The notes under the pieces were generated by a model that did no database searches, was not told the origin of the DNA, and worked only from the letters and a program-made list of their open reading frames with translations. A stretch of 39,898 nt of DNA from UBA6115 sp964346355 (GTDB lineage: Bacteria; Bacillota; Clostridia; Christensenellales; Aristaeellaceae). Location: assembly GCA_964346355.1 (NCBI GenBank), contig CAYFUH010000012.1:1-39898 (forward strand). The letters are read 5' to 3'. Below are positions 39,627 through 39,898 of the stretch, piece after piece. Numbering within the stretch: the first letter of the stretch is position 1; every line of letters starts with the position of its first letter. Both the position numbers and the translations under genes were made by a program.

Positions 39627-39898
39627 TGCTGCTGGTGTATGTGACGGTGCGCCTGCGGGCACCCTGGTGCCGCAGCTTAAAGGACAAGCGGTCCGTGATC
39701 AAACGGCTGACCCACAAGCTGCGGCAGACCTTTAACGTATCCGTGGTGGAATCCGGCAGCCAGGACATCCTCAACCTGCTGGAGATCGGCATCGCCGCCC
39801 TGGCCTTTGACGCGGCCCAGGCGGACAGCATCACGGAGCGTCTGTACAGTTTTATGGAAAGCAATACCGATGCTGAGATCATCGGCTTTGAGGTGGAG
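39626..39898 (+). CDS. DUF503/YlxP-like protein (3' end outside window)
   Basis: 91 codons are present with no stop before the right edge. The start overlaps the TGA of the previous gene. The protein begins MLLVYVTVRLRAPWCRSLKDKR and continues with VIKRLTHKLRQTFNVSVVESG and LEIGIAALAFDAAQADSITERL, which match the DUF503 family (YlxP of Bacillus, often near ribosome-assembly genes and rbfA). It is small, about 95 residues in full. Its function is not established. Confidence 0.85.
   Translation, partial: MLLVYVTVRLRAPWCRSLKDKRSVIKRLTHKLRQTFNVSVVESGSQDILNLLEIGIAALAFDAAQADSITERLYSFMESNTDAEIIGFEVE

Noticed and set aside
1..39898. CRISPR arrays, insertion sequences, prophage or toxin-antitoxin genes
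   Set aside because: None seen by reading: no regular short direct repeats, no transposase or integrase motif, and no phage structural gene.

Overview
This window looks like chromosomal DNA from a GC-rich member of the Clostridia (Bacillota). The evidence is the split GlgC/GlgD ADP-glucose pyrophosphorylase pair, AGGAGG-type ribosome binding sites before most genes, an ECF sigma factor next to a membrane protein with PepSY-like repeats, a ThiT-type thiamine transporter, and an SH3/L,D-transpeptidase wall protein. A Christensenellales-like lineage is plausible but not proven. I see no phage, IS element, CRISPR array or plasmid gene. One 100-N gap is flanked by an exact 55-nt duplication, so the sequence is a draft scaffold.

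Layout. 1-3.5 kb: glycogen operon glgB-glgC-glgD on the minus strand (glgD runs off the left edge). 3.6-8.7 kb, plus strand: a membrane-anchored phosphoesterase-like protein with most metal ligands replaced, ppk1, cysS and a short ComEA-like protein. 8.7-11.6 kb, minus strand: a secreted protein with five peptidoglycan-binding repeats, then radA. 11.6-13.5 kb: thiN (plus) converging on a NahK-like sugar kinase (minus). 13.6-18.4 kb, minus strand: an envelope operon of a seven-SH3-repeat L,D-transpeptidase, a secreted unknown, an AlgI-like MBOAT acyltransferase and an AlgJ/DHHW partner. 18.5 kb: tRNA-Ser(CGA). 18.8-22.6 kb, minus strand: an EamA permease, two paired membrane proteins (one DUF5058-like) and a membrane-anchored M20 peptidase. 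22.7-25.9 kb: 1-Cys peroxiredoxin, asparaginase, a SanA/YdcF protein and RadC. 25.9-29.9 kb, minus strand: a tryptophanase plus Na+/tryptophan transporter module, and thiT under a TPP riboswitch with a clear terminator platform. 29.9-34.6 kb, plus strand: two unknown proteins, an ABC exporter and an MBL/beta-CASP RNase-like protein. 34.6-36.8 kb, minus strand: an ECF sigma factor and its PepSY-type membrane partner, split only by the assembly gap. 36.9-39.9 kb: exonuclease III divergent from an aldo/keto reductase, a GyrI-like/zinc-ribbon protein and a DUF503 protein cut by the right edge.

Physiology suggested: glycogen and polyphosphate storage, thiamine salvage (ThiT import plus ThiN phosphorylation), amino acid use (asparaginase, tryptophanase giving indole, pyruvate and ammonia), and envelope modification.

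The most unusual signal is a roughly 115-nt intergenic element present twice, once before thiN and once before the asparaginase gene. It ends 18-20 nt upstream of each start codon. Its 9-bp inner stem is kept by a compensatory change and a wobble change, and neither strand's reading frame is kept. It looks like an undescribed structured leader RNA or a small mobile palindromic repeat. No stretch over 300 bases lacks a gene.
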